A stretch of DNA of 22,884 nucleotides from Patescibacteria group bacterium (GCA_023484645.1 JAMCZZ010000046.1:1-22884), one strand, 5' to 3'; counted from the stretch's first letter, positions 6,520 to 14,227 are shown. Made by a program: numbers and translations. Notes: generated by a model not told the origin, from the letters alone.

Positions 6520-9500
6520 TGGAGGACGTCAAGCCAAGCATTGAAGAAACTCTTTCCAGCAAAGAGCTTGAGGATCTAATAAAAAAGCATCGGGAAGAAA
6601 TCGCGGCTCTGGAAGAGATACAAAAAAGACGTTCTAATTCAGAGCATCATGGTTCTCAAGAAATCGACGCGGGCAAGGAGAGCTATGCTCCAGGAGAAAC
6701 ACCAGCTTATGAGCCCAATGCTTCTTCTGAAATTTCTGAACCTTCTTACAATAGCATAGACGACAGTCACGCTCCTAATTATGAACCTTCACCTAGTTAC
6801 GAACCAAGCCCGGAAGTGACAGGTTTCAAACGTGAGGCACTCAAACTTATCAACGAAATTGCATGCAGAGACCAACAAAGAGCTATAAAACGATATGGCG
6901 GGCTCAAACCTTTTGGAGCATTAGCAGGATTATTACGCCTCATCCGCTTAAGAGACCAAGCAAATAAGGTTGATGAAGTTGATAACAAAATATCTAATAG
7001 TAAAATTGGGGAATTTATTGGCAGAACAAGATCATATTTTGATAAAGCGGGAAATATTTCTCAATCCGACGACGAGTCATTAAGTATCGAAGACAATTTA
7101 GAATTATCCGGTAATTTTAGAAAAAACGGTTTGTGGAAAAAATGTGTTAAAATAGGCGCCAAGGTCATCGGCGGCGCAGGTGCTGCTGCCGCTATGGTTA
7201 TGACTGGAGGCCTTGGTGCTGCAACTTCATTGGTTTGGGCTGGAGGAATAAAAGAAGCTACCGATGGAATACTGCAAACCGGAGAGCAACTCAACTGGGG
7301 AAGAAAACGAATTAAAGCAGAATTAAAATCTCATTCCGAACTAAACGATCACATCGCCTTGCTGAAACAGAGAGTTTTAGATGAGGAAAATCCTGTTACG
7401 GAAGAAGAATTTCAAGAGATCGTTCTTCAAATTATTGAATCAGAACGAGAGTTAATGGAGACACAATGCGATAATGAGATCGGCGAGAAAAAATGGCAAG
7501 TGGGCAGATCTATCACCTCTTCTGTGGTAACACTAGGAACAGGATTAATGTTTGGAGTCCCTGTGGGTTCAATTAATTACGACCACAACAATACTGAATT
7601 AGCCCAGTCTGCCAGTAAAATTGTTAAAGGCGGGGGAAAAGTCTTAGATGAATCCCATCGCGCATTCTGGAGCTTGTCGGAAGGAAGTCAATTTGGCTAT
7701 AACAGCCCTGAAGAATTTAAAAGGGTTGATTCGCTTGTTAATTTAATAAATAATCTATCAGACAAATCCAGAAACATTTTTCAAGTCTGGTCGAAATTTA
7801 TTTTGAATCCAACCTCTATCTACGGTCAAGCCGGACATGCACTAGCAGGAGGCCTTCAAGCTTTGGAAAAAATTAAATTGGGAGCAGCTGCACTATATCT
7901 TTTAGCAGAACCATTCAGACATATAAAAGATAAAAAAGAGAGTACAGGATACTCGTCATACGACACAACCGCTAACGATTCCTTCCGTCCAAGTTATGAT
8001 GCCGGCGAACATTCAGAAAACGCCTCATCATTAAACTCGGACTCTGAATCTTATTCAGGCAGTGACTCTTACACTTCAAGTCATCAAGAAGAAGGTGGTG
8101 CTTCTTATCAGAATTCACCAGATTCGGAACCGGTATCAGCTACTGATTTAGTCAAATCTGAAAAAAGAGCAGTTGAAAAATATCAAGAGAGATGCAAACC
8201 GGATTATCTGACTGAAATAAAAGAAAGCTGTGATGATGTGGGAGAAATGGATCCAGAGTGTCGTGTTTCGATTTGCGTGCCAGCGATTTATAGCGAGCAT
8301 GAGGTGATTGGGAATTACCTATATTCCTTATTGGACCAACAAAATTCAGACGGAACACTACTGGATCCAAAAACATTTGAAGTTAACATTCTGGTAAATG
8401 GAACTAACGATAAGATTAAAGATATTTCGAAAACAGTTGAAGTTATAAATGATTTCAAAAAAGAACATCCGGAGATGCGTGTTAATATCGTTTCAAAGCA
8501 CTTCAAGACCAAGAAACCTATCGGATATCTTAGAAAATATATTACAGACTTAGCTTTGCTTCGATCAAAGGACCGAAAATCGGTTGCTGGCCCTCTTTAT
8601 TTAGTATCGCATGACGCTGATGTTTCGGTTCCCAAAAAAGATTATGTGGCTAAAATACTTTCTGCAGGCGACAAAGAACCTACCACACAAGTCTTTGCTG
8701 GAAGATACGATTATTCTCCAAAAGACAAGCATGATTTCCCTGTTCTATGGGCTAGCCGTAGATTGTGGCAATATTTAGATATGTTTAGAACAGAAAAACG
8801 TTATGGACAAATCTCAGAAAAAGCGATTGGCGCAAACACGATTTTCAGGGCAGAAGCTTACGCTCGTGCTAATGGATACTCGGCATCAAATCGTGTCGCT
8901 GAAGACATTACTATGGTTGATAAAATAAGAAATGCCTATGGAAGAGAAATCAACGGCAAGCCTACTGTTAAGCCCTTTTCTGAAAGAGTTTATATTTCCG
9001 TGAGAAGAGATGTAAATAGCGTGAAAGAAGGAAAACCGCTCGACAAAGGTTATGATAATTTTCAAAACAATGATGGGGCGAGAATGCGCACCCTTGAATC
9101 TGATGAAGCGGTTGCAAATATAAGACCCGAAAATGAAAGGGAATTTCTAGAACAGCTCGAACGAGAAGCTGAGCATCAAATAAACACTTTGTTTAGAAAA
9201 ATTTTCTACAGCATGAGCGACATGACACCAGAAATGATTGAGGGAAGAAGTAAATACACCAGAGGGAATCCCGAATTAAACAAAATTCAGAATTCTACCT
9301 ATGACAAACTAGCCAACATAGCAGATGAAAGAACAAGAGAGATTTTCTTAAAAGCTTGTGATTATTTAGGAATTGGAGATATAAGATTTATGCCTGAGAT
9401 GTATACCGACAAGGAAGATGTTAAATATACTCGTTATCGAGTCAAGATTAATAACTGGAACAAGTTGAAAACTAGCTTAGCAGAAAAGATTTCAAGCTAG
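6519..9500 (+). CDS. GT2-type glycosyltransferase fused to a membrane-interacting N-terminal module
   Basis: 993 aa. Residues 14-38 form a charged helix, and 53-98 are disordered with YEPSPSYEPSP-like repeats. Residues 205-245, 330-350 and 448-466 are Gly/Ala-rich hydrophobic stretches (for example VIGGAGAAAAMVMTGGLGAA) that could insert into or lie on the membrane. A second Ser/Tyr-rich linker covers about 475-545. Residues about 580-830 look like a GT-A/GT2 domain: VSICVPAIYSEHEVIGNYL (582-600), a DXD-type HDAD (698-701), GANTIFRAEAY (771-781) and a catalytic-base-like ED (795-796). Family enzymes move a sugar from a nucleotide sugar to an acceptor; the acceptor here is unknown. It is coupled to the 116-aa gene and converges with the GT2-TPR gene. 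The N-terminal half matches nothing I recognise. Confidence 0.7.
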   Translation: MEDVKPSIEETLSSKELEDLIKKHREEIAALEEIQKRRSNSEHHGSQEIDAGKESYAPGETPAYEPNASSEISEPSYNSIDDSHAPNYEPSPSYEPSPEVTGFKREALKLINEIACRDQQRAIKRYGGLKPFGALAGLLRLIRLRDQANKVDEVDNKISNSKIGEFIGRTRSYFDKAGNISQSDDESLSIEDNLELSGNFRKNGLWKKCVKIGAKVIGGAGAAAAMVMTGGLGAATSLVWAGGIKEATDGILQTGEQLNWGRKRIKAELKSHSELNDHIALLKQRVLDEENPVTEEEFQEIVLQIIESERELMETQCDNEIGEKKWQVGRSITSSVVTLGTGLMFGVPVGSINYDHNNTELAQSASKIVKGGGKVLDESHRAFWSLSEGSQFGYNSPEEFKRVDSLVNLINNLSDKSRNIFQVWSKFILNPTSIYGQAGHALAGGLQALEKIKLGAAALYLLAEPFRHIKDKKESTGYSSYDTTANDSFRPSYDAGEHSENASSLNSDSESYSGSDSYTSSHQEEGGASYQNSPDSEPVSATDLVKSEKRAVEKYQERCKPDYLTEIKESCDDVGEMDPECRVSICVPAIYSEHEVIGNYLYSLLDQQNSDGTLLDPKTFEVNILVNGTNDKIKDISKTVEVINDFKKEHPEMRVNIVSKHFKTKKPIGYLRKYITDLALLRSKDRKSVAGPLYLVSHDADVSVPKKDYVAKILSAGDKEPTTQVFAGRYDYSPKDKHDFPVLWASRRLWQYLDMFRTEKRYGQISEKAIGANTIFRAEAYARANGYSASNRVAEDITMVDKIRNAYGREINGKPTVKPFSERVYISVRRDVNSVKEGKPLDKGYDNFQNNDGARMRTLESDEAVANIRPENEREFLEQLEREAEHQINTLFRKIFYSMSDMTPEMIEGRSKYTRGNPELNKIQNSTYDKLANIADERTREIFLKACDYLGIGDIRFMPEMYTDKEDVKYTRYRVKINNWNKLKTSLAEKISS

Positions 9501-9509
9501 TCTTTAGCT

Positions 9510-11330
9510 TTAGTGAAGATTCTCGGAACTGAACTGAAGAGCTAAAGTGAAGTGTTCTTGGGCTTTTTCGGGTTGGCCCAGCTTTGCATAAACATTTGCT
9601 ATTATCCTTTCAACATGCTCATTATTTTCAAGCAGATTTGAAGTTCGAGATAAAGTCTCAAGCGCCAAATCGTAACTCTCCAAGTTAAAAAGTGCGACTC
9701 CTTTGTTAAACAATGCCCAAGGCATTAATTCTTCAGAAGAGCCAATGATAGCGGCGTCAAGAAATTTTAGAGCTTCTCTATTTTTTTTTGCTTTCAGAAA
9801 TTTAGTGCCCAAATCCATATTCGCCTGAGGACCATTGGATAATGACGCCAGATCAGAATTTTGTGGATCGCTGTCCCAAACTTGCATATAGAGTTCTTTT
9901 GCTTTATTGAAATGGTTAACCCTAGAAAGTACCTTTGCTAGAGAAGTCTTAAAATAGCTATTGTCAGGTTTTTCTTCCACTAATTTTGTCAAATATTCTT
10001 GAGCAATTCTGCAATGTCCTTTTCCTCCTAGTGCTAAAAGTATTATAGCTTTGTCGTGTCTTATCCATTCACTTTCCGGATCACTTTTCTCAGCTTCATC
10101 AATAGCTTTAATCGCATCGATGTATAATCCCATTTTAAATAACTCCATGGCTTGCACATGCATGGAAGGCTTCTCTGTTCTTTTGGCATCTAGCTTTTCT
10201 TCTCTCGGATTCTTTTTTTCAAAAACTAACCTAGCATCTGTTTGCTCAGGCCTGCCAGGGTCTTGGCTTTTTAAAGCAGAGTTCAGATTATTTTTTAATG
10301 TTTCTATATTTTTTTCCCTGCTATCACTTTCCCTCACTGGATGGTTCTGATGAAAAGCAACTCCTCCAAGATTAGGAATTACGTAATCCCCCAAAGCTAT
10401 CAATCTTGCCACCGAATCATTATCTTCGCCTCCATATCCCGCATATCCTTCATCATAAGCTGCAAATGTTTGCAATAGATCTTTTCTAGATGCGCTAGAA
10501 GATAAGCCCCATGCAATGTTATTTAATTTCCAGTGATATTTCGGCTTTTCAATATCAATTGGTAAATCTTGATTATTACCTCCATCAATAAGCCATTTGC
10601 TGTCGGACATTCCATCTTCAGCCACTCTTCCATCGTTATGGAAGCCGAAAGGCAATTGTTCAAGAGAACCATTCTCTATCGCTTCTTCTTGCAGCCTAGG
10701 ATCTTCTGTGTCTATTGAATCCCTAAAACCAAAAAAAACAACATTTTCCAGTACTTCATGGCGTTTCATATATTCTTCAATCATTTCAGGTGGGTATACT
10801 ACGTCTGGATCCGTCCTTATTACTATATCACCAGAAGCATTTAACACACCAGAATAAACCGCTTTAGCAGTACGCCCGTTTGATTGATGGAAAACTTTTA
10901 TATTCAAGTCTTGCAGACCAAAATTCTGCACTGCAAGAGATATGTCCTCCTCAGTCGATCCATCATCAACCACAATAACCTCTAATTGCTGGGGATATTT
11001 TTTATTGAAAGTAGAAGCCTCTATTGAAAGCAAACATTGTTTCAGTCTATTAGAGTTATTAAATGTAGGAATGACAATCGAACAAGATTTTGTAATTTCC
11101 AAAGTATGTTCAATTGAGTCAAAAGGATTGCCAACAAGTTCACTCCCCACCTTTTGTTTATATAGATCGGCTAGTTTTGAATAGTCGTTATCAAAATATT
11201 CAAGCATCTCATTGACACTTTTATTCTGACCAACTAAGTCCTCTGAATCTTTTCTTCTTTTAAAGCATTGTTCGTTAACTTCAATTTCCAAAGAAGAAAC
11301 TTCTGGATTTGGAATAAATGATTCAACCAT
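9510..11330 (-). CDS. GT2 glycosyltransferase with C-terminal TPR repeats
   Basis: 606 aa. Residues about 80-330 are a GT2/GT-A domain: SIVIPTFNNSNRLKQCL (84-100), VVDDGS (120-125), metal-binding DPD (174-176), and AWGLSSSASRKDL followed by YGGEDNDSVARL (299-310), a galactosyltransferase/polypeptide-GalNAc-like C-motif. Residues about 390-604 hold some five TPR helix pairs (for example AKVLSRVNHFNKAKELYMQV), usually protein-binding. No membrane segment is visible, so it is probably cytosolic or peripheral. It faces the 993-aa GT2 fusion with only 9 bp between stops. A TATAAT box 6 nt before the ATG suggests a leaderless mRNA. The pair may modify surface glycans or glycoproteins (inference). 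Confidence 0.8.
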   Translation of the reverse strand: MVESFIPNPEVSSLEIEVNEQCFKRRKDSEDLVGQNKSVNEMLEYFDNDYSKLADLYKQKVGSELVGNPFDSIEHTLEITKSCSIVIPTFNNSNRLKQCLLSIEASTFNKKYPQQLEVIVVDDGSTEEDISLAVQNFGLQDLNIKVFHQSNGRTAKAVYSGVLNASGDIVIRTDPDVVYPPEMIEEYMKRHEVLENVVFFGFRDSIDTEDPRLQEEAIENGSLEQLPFGFHNDGRVAEDGMSDSKWLIDGGNNQDLPIDIEKPKYHWKLNNIAWGLSSSASRKDLLQTFAAYDEGYAGYGGEDNDSVARLIALGDYVIPNLGGVAFHQNHPVRESDSREKNIETLKNNLNSALKSQDPGRPEQTDARLVFEKKNPREEKLDAKRTEKPSMHVQAMELFKMGLYIDAIKAIDEAEKSDPESEWIRHDKAIILLALGGKGHCRIAQEYLTKLVEEKPDNSYFKTSLAKVLSRVNHFNKAKELYMQVWDSDPQNSDLASLSNGPQANMDLGTKFLKAKKNREALKFLDAAIIGSSEELMPWALFNKGVALFNLESYDLALETLSRTSNLLENNEHVERIIANVYAKLGQPEKAQEHFTLALQFSSENLH

Positions 11331-11336
11331 ACGTAT

Positions 11337-11342
11337 ATTATA
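11337..11342 (-). promoter_or_regulatory. -10 box adjacent to the GT2-TPR start codon
   Basis: TATAAT (complement of 11337-11342) ends 6 nt before the ATG at 11330, placing transcription start at or next to the A of the ATG. No clear -35 is seen in the preceding terminator sequence. Confidence 0.4.
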
Positions 11343-11355
11343 ATACTAAATACGC

Positions 11356-11388
11356 AAAAACCCCAGCAGTGTTACCCGCTGGGGCTTT
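11356..11388 (-). terminator. Factor-independent terminator after the 230-aa gene
   Basis: CCCCAGC (11361-11367) pairs perfectly with GCTGGGG (11378-11384), followed on the minus strand by TTTTT (11356-11360). It lies 15 nt past the stop of the 11404-12096 gene. Confidence 0.85.
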
Positions 11389-11403
11389 GGATAGTTGCTG
11401 ATC

Positions 11404-12096
11404 CTAATATTCTGAATCAGCATAGATTGTACGAGGACGGAAGAACGTCCAGACTGATAACCCAAGAGCAATGACGGCTAGGACGACAGCAATCCTCCCC
11501 CAATTTGCTGCTCCGCCAATCGCTGGGCTTAGCCTATCTGATAGGCTATTCGTATAACGGTATGACTTCGAAAGTGCCTTGTTGGTAGTAACGGCAGATT
11601 TGCGAATTGCCTCTCCGGCCACCACATCAGCATGGCGACGAGCATCGCTTCGAGCCGCTTCTGCCACATCCGTGGCATACTCTTTAGTTGAGCCGATCTT
11701 CCAGTTGACAAATCGACTTGAGATACCACCGCAAGATGGGCTTCTTCTAATTTGATGTAATTGCCCATCGCTCGATACTGTAGCCTTACCTTCGAGCACC
11801 AACCGTGCCGCTTTCTCAGTCGCCTCGCGGGTCTCATTTTCTGGAGTCTTTACCAGACGATGGGGATTGCCGGTAACAGGCTGCGGGTTCTTCGCCACAA
11901 GAACGGGTACAGGAGACGCTTGGATTCCTAGTTTAGCTTTATCTGCAACCGAAGCAGCAGGGGCTGATTTAGCAGCATCAAGGTCAGAATCACTTCCATT
12001 AGAAATGTCCTTTCCGATGGCGGCCCAGCAGCTGGTCGAAACCAGCAAAGTGACGAGCGCCGCCATTATGACGGCCAGAAGCATTACTTTCTTCAT
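11404..12096 (-). CDS. Secreted or membrane-anchored hypothetical protein
   Basis: 230 aa, unrecognised. A Sec signal peptide (MKKVMLLAVIMAALVTLLVS, cleavage about residues 22-26) is followed by an Ala/Ser/Pro-rich region, a Cys-containing segment RRSPSCGGISSR (117-128), a helical Ala/Arg-rich stretch (140-172) and a C-terminal membrane helix (200-219, ending FFRPR), so the bulk should be outside the membrane. C23 lies at the end of the signal sequence (STSC), but the lipobox is not canonical. The start is fixed by GGAGGA at 12101-12106. Composition is clearly more GC-rich than the neighbours, which may indicate recent acquisition. A multi-hairpin leader and its own terminator frame it. Confidence 0.7.
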   Translation of the reverse strand: MKKVMLLAVIMAALVTLLVSTSCWAAIGKDISNGSDSDLDAAKSAPAASVADKAKLGIQASPVPVLVAKNPQPVTGNPHRLVKTPENETREATEKAARLVLEGKATVSSDGQLHQIRRSPSCGGISSRFVNWKIGSTKEYATDVAEAARSDARRHADVVAGEAIRKSAVTTNKALSKSYRYTNSLSDRLSPAIGGAANWGRIAVVLAVIALGLSVWTFFRPRTIYADSEY

Positions 12097-12116
12097 AATA
12101 TCCTCCTCAAATTGAT

Positions 12117-12177
12117 GCCGCGTTAGCGGCGTTGGTTAACGCCGTTTTGGCGGCTTTTGAGGGTATATTCTCCCTCA
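12117..12177 (-). promoter_or_regulatory. Multi-hairpin leader of the 230-aa gene
   Basis: Four hairpins are packed between the MITE-like repeat and the RBS. They are GCCGC-gtta-GCGGC (12117-12130), CGGCGTT-ggtt-AACGCCG (12127-12144), GCCG-ttttgg-CGGC (12141-12154) and TGAGGG/CCCTCA (12158-12177). The first three share bases, so neighbouring hairpins exclude each other, as in switch-type leaders. No known riboswitch consensus was recognised. Confidence 0.5.
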
Positions 12178-12323
12178 GAGCTAGGCGTTCGTTCGAACGC
12201 AATAACCAAGAAACAAGAGACAAGATACAAACATGTTTAAAAATTGATTTTTGAATATTGGGATTTACTTGGTGATTGTTTCTTGTATCTTGAAATTTGC
12301 GCTTAATGCGCGCCTAGCTCTGA
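12175..12323 (-). repeat. MITE-like element with 13-bp terminal inverted repeats
   Basis: TCAGAGCTAGGCG (12175-12187) is perfectly inverted at 12311-12323. Imperfect pairing extends about 15 nt inward on each side (TTCGAACG palindrome left, GCGC-ttaat-GCGC right). The roughly 120-nt interior carries CAAGATACAA and CAAGAAACAA phrases and their reverse complements. No transposase and no clear target duplication is present. Strand is nominal. Confidence 0.5.
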
Positions 12324-12359
12324 AGGATATTTAGTTGTTAACGTGCTTATTTTGGCTTT

Positions 12360-12526
12360 AAAAAAAGTGCAATACTGTGCCACATAATTCCGCAGGCGGA
12401 GGGGGAACCTACGTCTTGGCACAAGGCCAAGAAATGAATTATGCAGCACACTATCGCACTAAGTTGTAATGTATTTTCTCAAAGCTCAGAGGGGTTCTCT
12501 TGTGAATCCCCTCACCTTAAGAACAT
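12360..12526 (-). ncRNA. Predicted small RNA with three-way-junction 3' domain and C-rich loop
   Basis: About 167 nt from a consensus promoter to a T7 tract. The 5' part has a GAGGGG/CCCCTC hairpin (12489-12513). The 3' part is a 24-bp stem with one mismatch (12436-12459 with 12367-12390) capped by two hairpins. One is TCTTGGC/GCCAAGA (12414-12432). The other is CGTAGG/CCTGCG (12391-12413), whose 11-nt loop reads UUCCCCCUCCG in the RNA. Seven U follow (12360-12366). The loop can pair with GGAGGG-type Shine-Dalgarno sites, as seen with C-rich sRNA loops in Firmicutes. It does not match tmRNA, SRP, RNase P or 6S hallmarks that I know. Confidence 0.65.
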
Positions 12527-12529
12527 TGG

Positions 12530-12558
12530 ATTATAGCATACCAATTTTTATTTGTCAA
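12530..12558 (-). promoter_or_regulatory. Perfect consensus promoter of the predicted small RNA
   Basis: Minus strand: TTGACA (complement of 12553-12558), 17-nt spacer, TATAAT (complement of 12530-12535), with an extended -10 TG one base upstream. This is the best sigma-70-type promoter in the window, and no ORF follows it for over 400 nt. Confidence 0.85.
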
Positions 12559-12578
12559 GGGTTTTAGAACATCCAATC

Positions 12579-12615
12579 AAAAACTCCGAATTCATAAGGA
12601 ACATTCGGAGTTTTT
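12579..12615 (-). terminator. Terminator after the acidic protein gene
   Basis: AAAAACTCCGAAT (12579-12591) pairs perfectly with 12603-12615 across an 11-nt loop. Poly-T follows on both strands, so it may work bidirectionally. It lies about 20 nt past the acidic protein stop. Confidence 0.85.
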
Positions 12616-12635
12616 TTAAAAAAACAATTAGAATA

Positions 12636-12836
12636 TTATGGAGCTGGAGTTTCTTCTTCATCGCCGCCATCCTCTTCCTCTTCGTCTTCCTCGTCATCCG
12701 TAGCTTCAGGTGCTGTTGTCTCTGCTTCTTCAGCTTCATCCTCTTCGCCATCATCAGTATCTTCAACTCCTTCTGTCTCTTCCTCTACTGCTTCTTCTTC
12801 CTCAGTAGTTTGGTCATCTTGATCATCGTCGCTCAT
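12636..12836 (-). CDS. Small, extremely acidic protein
   Basis: 66 aa from the ATG at 12836. It starts MSDDDQDDQTTEEEEAVEEE; about half the residues are Asp or Glu, with no aromatic residues, so it is probably fully disordered. The frame extends further upstream, but this start has GGAGGG 4 nt away and a TTGACA/GATAAT promoter behind it, and a clean terminator follows. These signals argue that it is a genuine single-gene unit rather than a composition artefact. It is unassigned; possible roles include a charge-based binding partner or chaperone tail mimic (speculative). Confidence 0.7.
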   Translation of the reverse strand: MSDDDQDDQTTEEEEAVEEETEGVEDTDDGEEDEAEEAETTAPEATDDEEDEEEEDGGDEEETPAP

Positions 12837-12887
12837 ACATCCCTCCATATTACTAAATAATAAATAATCCCGTTTTAAGTCATTTAC

Positions 12888-12916
12888 ATTATCCAAAGTA
12901 AAGAAGCTGTTGTCAA
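12888..12916 (-). promoter_or_regulatory. Promoter of the acidic protein gene
   Basis: TTGACA (complement of 12911-12916), 17-nt spacer, GATAAT (complement of 12888-12893), about 50 nt before the ATG at 12836. Confidence 0.75.
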
Positions 12917-13030
12917 CTCAAAATCAAAATAAATCTTCAATTTGTCCACAAACATCATTCCTACAGTTTAGTAATATAAAAAAGTAGTAAATGTATGAGC
13001 AACAAGAACCAAACCAATAGTCTATTCTAA

Positions 13031-14227
13031 TTAGCCCAATCTCATTTCCCTCATCAACTCCAAATATTGATGCAAATTGTGCAGGGTCGCTAGGCGAAGC
13101 CCCAAAATTTCGTTAGACCTTAAAAGATGAGAAATATAAGCCCTGCTAAATCCTCCTTTGCACGATGGACAAGTACAATTTTTGTCGATCACTCCCCCAT
13201 CCTCACGGTATTTGGAATTCAGAAGATTAATAAGTTTATACTCATCTGTCATCCCAGACTTGATCTGGGATCCAGACTCTGGATTCCCGCCTTCGCGGGA
13301 ATGACAATTTTTAACATAAACTGATCCGTGACGAGCCAGCCTTGTTGGAAGTACACAATCAAACATATCCATCCCAAGTTTTGTTGCTTTTATAATATCG
13401 TCTGGCGTCCCCACACCCATTAAATATCTCTGCTTATTTTCAGGTAAAATTTCACCCATCAATTTCACGATTTTCCACATATCTCTCGTTTCAAAATCAA
13501 CCGCCAATCCGCCAACAGAATATCCATCAAAATCTAACTTAACCAATTCCTTTGTACAATATTTTCTTAAATCTTCATACAATCCACCTTGAACGATACC
13601 ATGTAATAAAGGCCTTCGGCCACTTCCCATTTTCCATTTCTCATTTCTCATTTCTTGATCAAAATACTCTTTTGATCTTTTGGCCCATTCAATTGTTAAA
13701 TCAACAGCTTTTTTGACTTCTTCTTTTGTCGCTTTACCGCTCGGACACACATCGAGCGGCATTAAGATATCAACACCTAAATCAAGCTGAATTTGAATAA
13801 CCTTTTCAGGAGTAAAAAGATGTTTTGAACCATCGAGATGGGATTTAAATTCAACCCCATCTGAAGTAATTTTCACTAAATTTTCAATCGATCTGGAGCT
13901 TACTTCTGCGTTCTGAGATTTATCCTGGCTAAGCGAAAATACCTGGTATCCGCCAGAATCAGTAAGAATTGGTTTTTGCCAATTCATAAATTTATGAAGA
14001 CCGCCAAGCTTTTTGATTAATTCTTCTCCGGGGCGAAGATATAAATGGTAAGTGTTTGATAATATAATTTGCGCACCCAAATCTTCCAGCTCAGAGGGAG
14101 AAACGCTCTTAACGCTGCCCACCGTGCCAACCGGCATAAAAAAAGGCGTCTCAATTTCTCCATGAGGCATAATTAATTTTCCAACTCGAACTCCAGTGTC
14201 TAATTTTTTTATTAATTGAAATGTCAT
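13031..14227 (-). CDS. tgt: Queuine/preQ1 tRNA-guanine transglycosylase with two repeat-derived insertions
   Basis: Tgt swaps guanine-34 of GUN-anticodon tRNAs for a queuosine precursor. Seen: substrate pocket TDSGGYQVFS (89-98, with the first catalytic Asp), GIVQGG (210-215), nucleophile region DCVLPTR (290-296) and the zinc site CTCPSC (351-356) with the His of LATLHNL. The length of 398 aa exceeds the usual 370-380. Two stretches are foreign to the family: residues about 192-206 (EMRNEKWKMGSGRRP) and 309-328 (HSREGGNPESGSQIKSGMTD). Both are encoded by repeat sequences described separately. Both fall at loop positions, and all key residues remain, so activity is likely kept. A TTG start at 14233 is possible, but the ATG at 14227 fits the family. 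A TATAAT box 8 nt before it suggests a leaderless mRNA. Confidence 0.95.
   Translation of the reverse strand: MTFQLIKKLDTGVRVGKLIMPHGEIETPFFMPVGTVGSVKSVSPSELEDLGAQIILSNTYHLYLRPGEELIKKLGGLHKFMNWQKPILTDSGGYQVFSLSQDKSQNAEVSSRSIENLVKITSDGVEFKSHLDGSKHLFTPEKVIQIQLDLGVDILMPLDVCPSGKATKEEVKKAVDLTIEWAKRSKEYFDQEMRNEKWKMGSGRRPLLHGIVQGGLYEDLRKYCTKELVKLDFDGYSVGGLAVDFETRDMWKIVKLMGEILPENKQRYLMGVGTPDDIIKATKLGMDMFDCVLPTRLARHGSVYVKNCHSREGGNPESGSQIKSGMTDEYKLINLLNSKYREDGGVIDKNCTCPSCKGGFSRAYISHLLRSNEILGLRLATLHNLHQYLELMREMRLG
13248..13304 (-). repeat. 57-bp palindromic element inside tgt
   Basis: The element begins GTCATCCC and ends GGAATGAC, near-inverted ends, and is 57 bp (19 codons), so the frame is kept. It comprises three adjacent hairpins: ATCCCAGA-cttga-TCTGGGAT (13251-13271), ATCCAGA-c-TCTGGAT (13270-13284) and TCCCGC-cttc-GCGGGA (13285-13300). 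The sequence belongs to the widespread class of GTCAT-bounded palindromes known mostly from intergenic DNA and, as RPEs, inside Rickettsia ORFs. Confidence 0.85.
13621..13655 (-). repeat. Tandem-like phrase inside tgt
   Basis: On the minus strand a degenerate GAGAAAT-GAGAAAT-GGAAAAT-GGGAA series encodes about 11 residues (EMRNEKWKMG) not found at this position in typical Tgt. The same style of degenerate short repeat occurs in the spacers of this window. Confidence 0.6.

Noticed and set aside
12360..12526. 6S, SRP or RNase P RNA identity for the predicted small RNA
   Set aside because: No GGAAGCAGCC-type SRP loop, no RNase P core motifs, and the single 24-bp stem with a branched top lacks the 6S central bubble.
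12552..12860. Plus-strand 102-aa hydrophobic ORF opposite the acidic protein
   Set aside because: It is the mirror of the Glu/Asp codon runs (giving Phe/Leu/Ser), with no RBS; the minus-strand gene has full signals.
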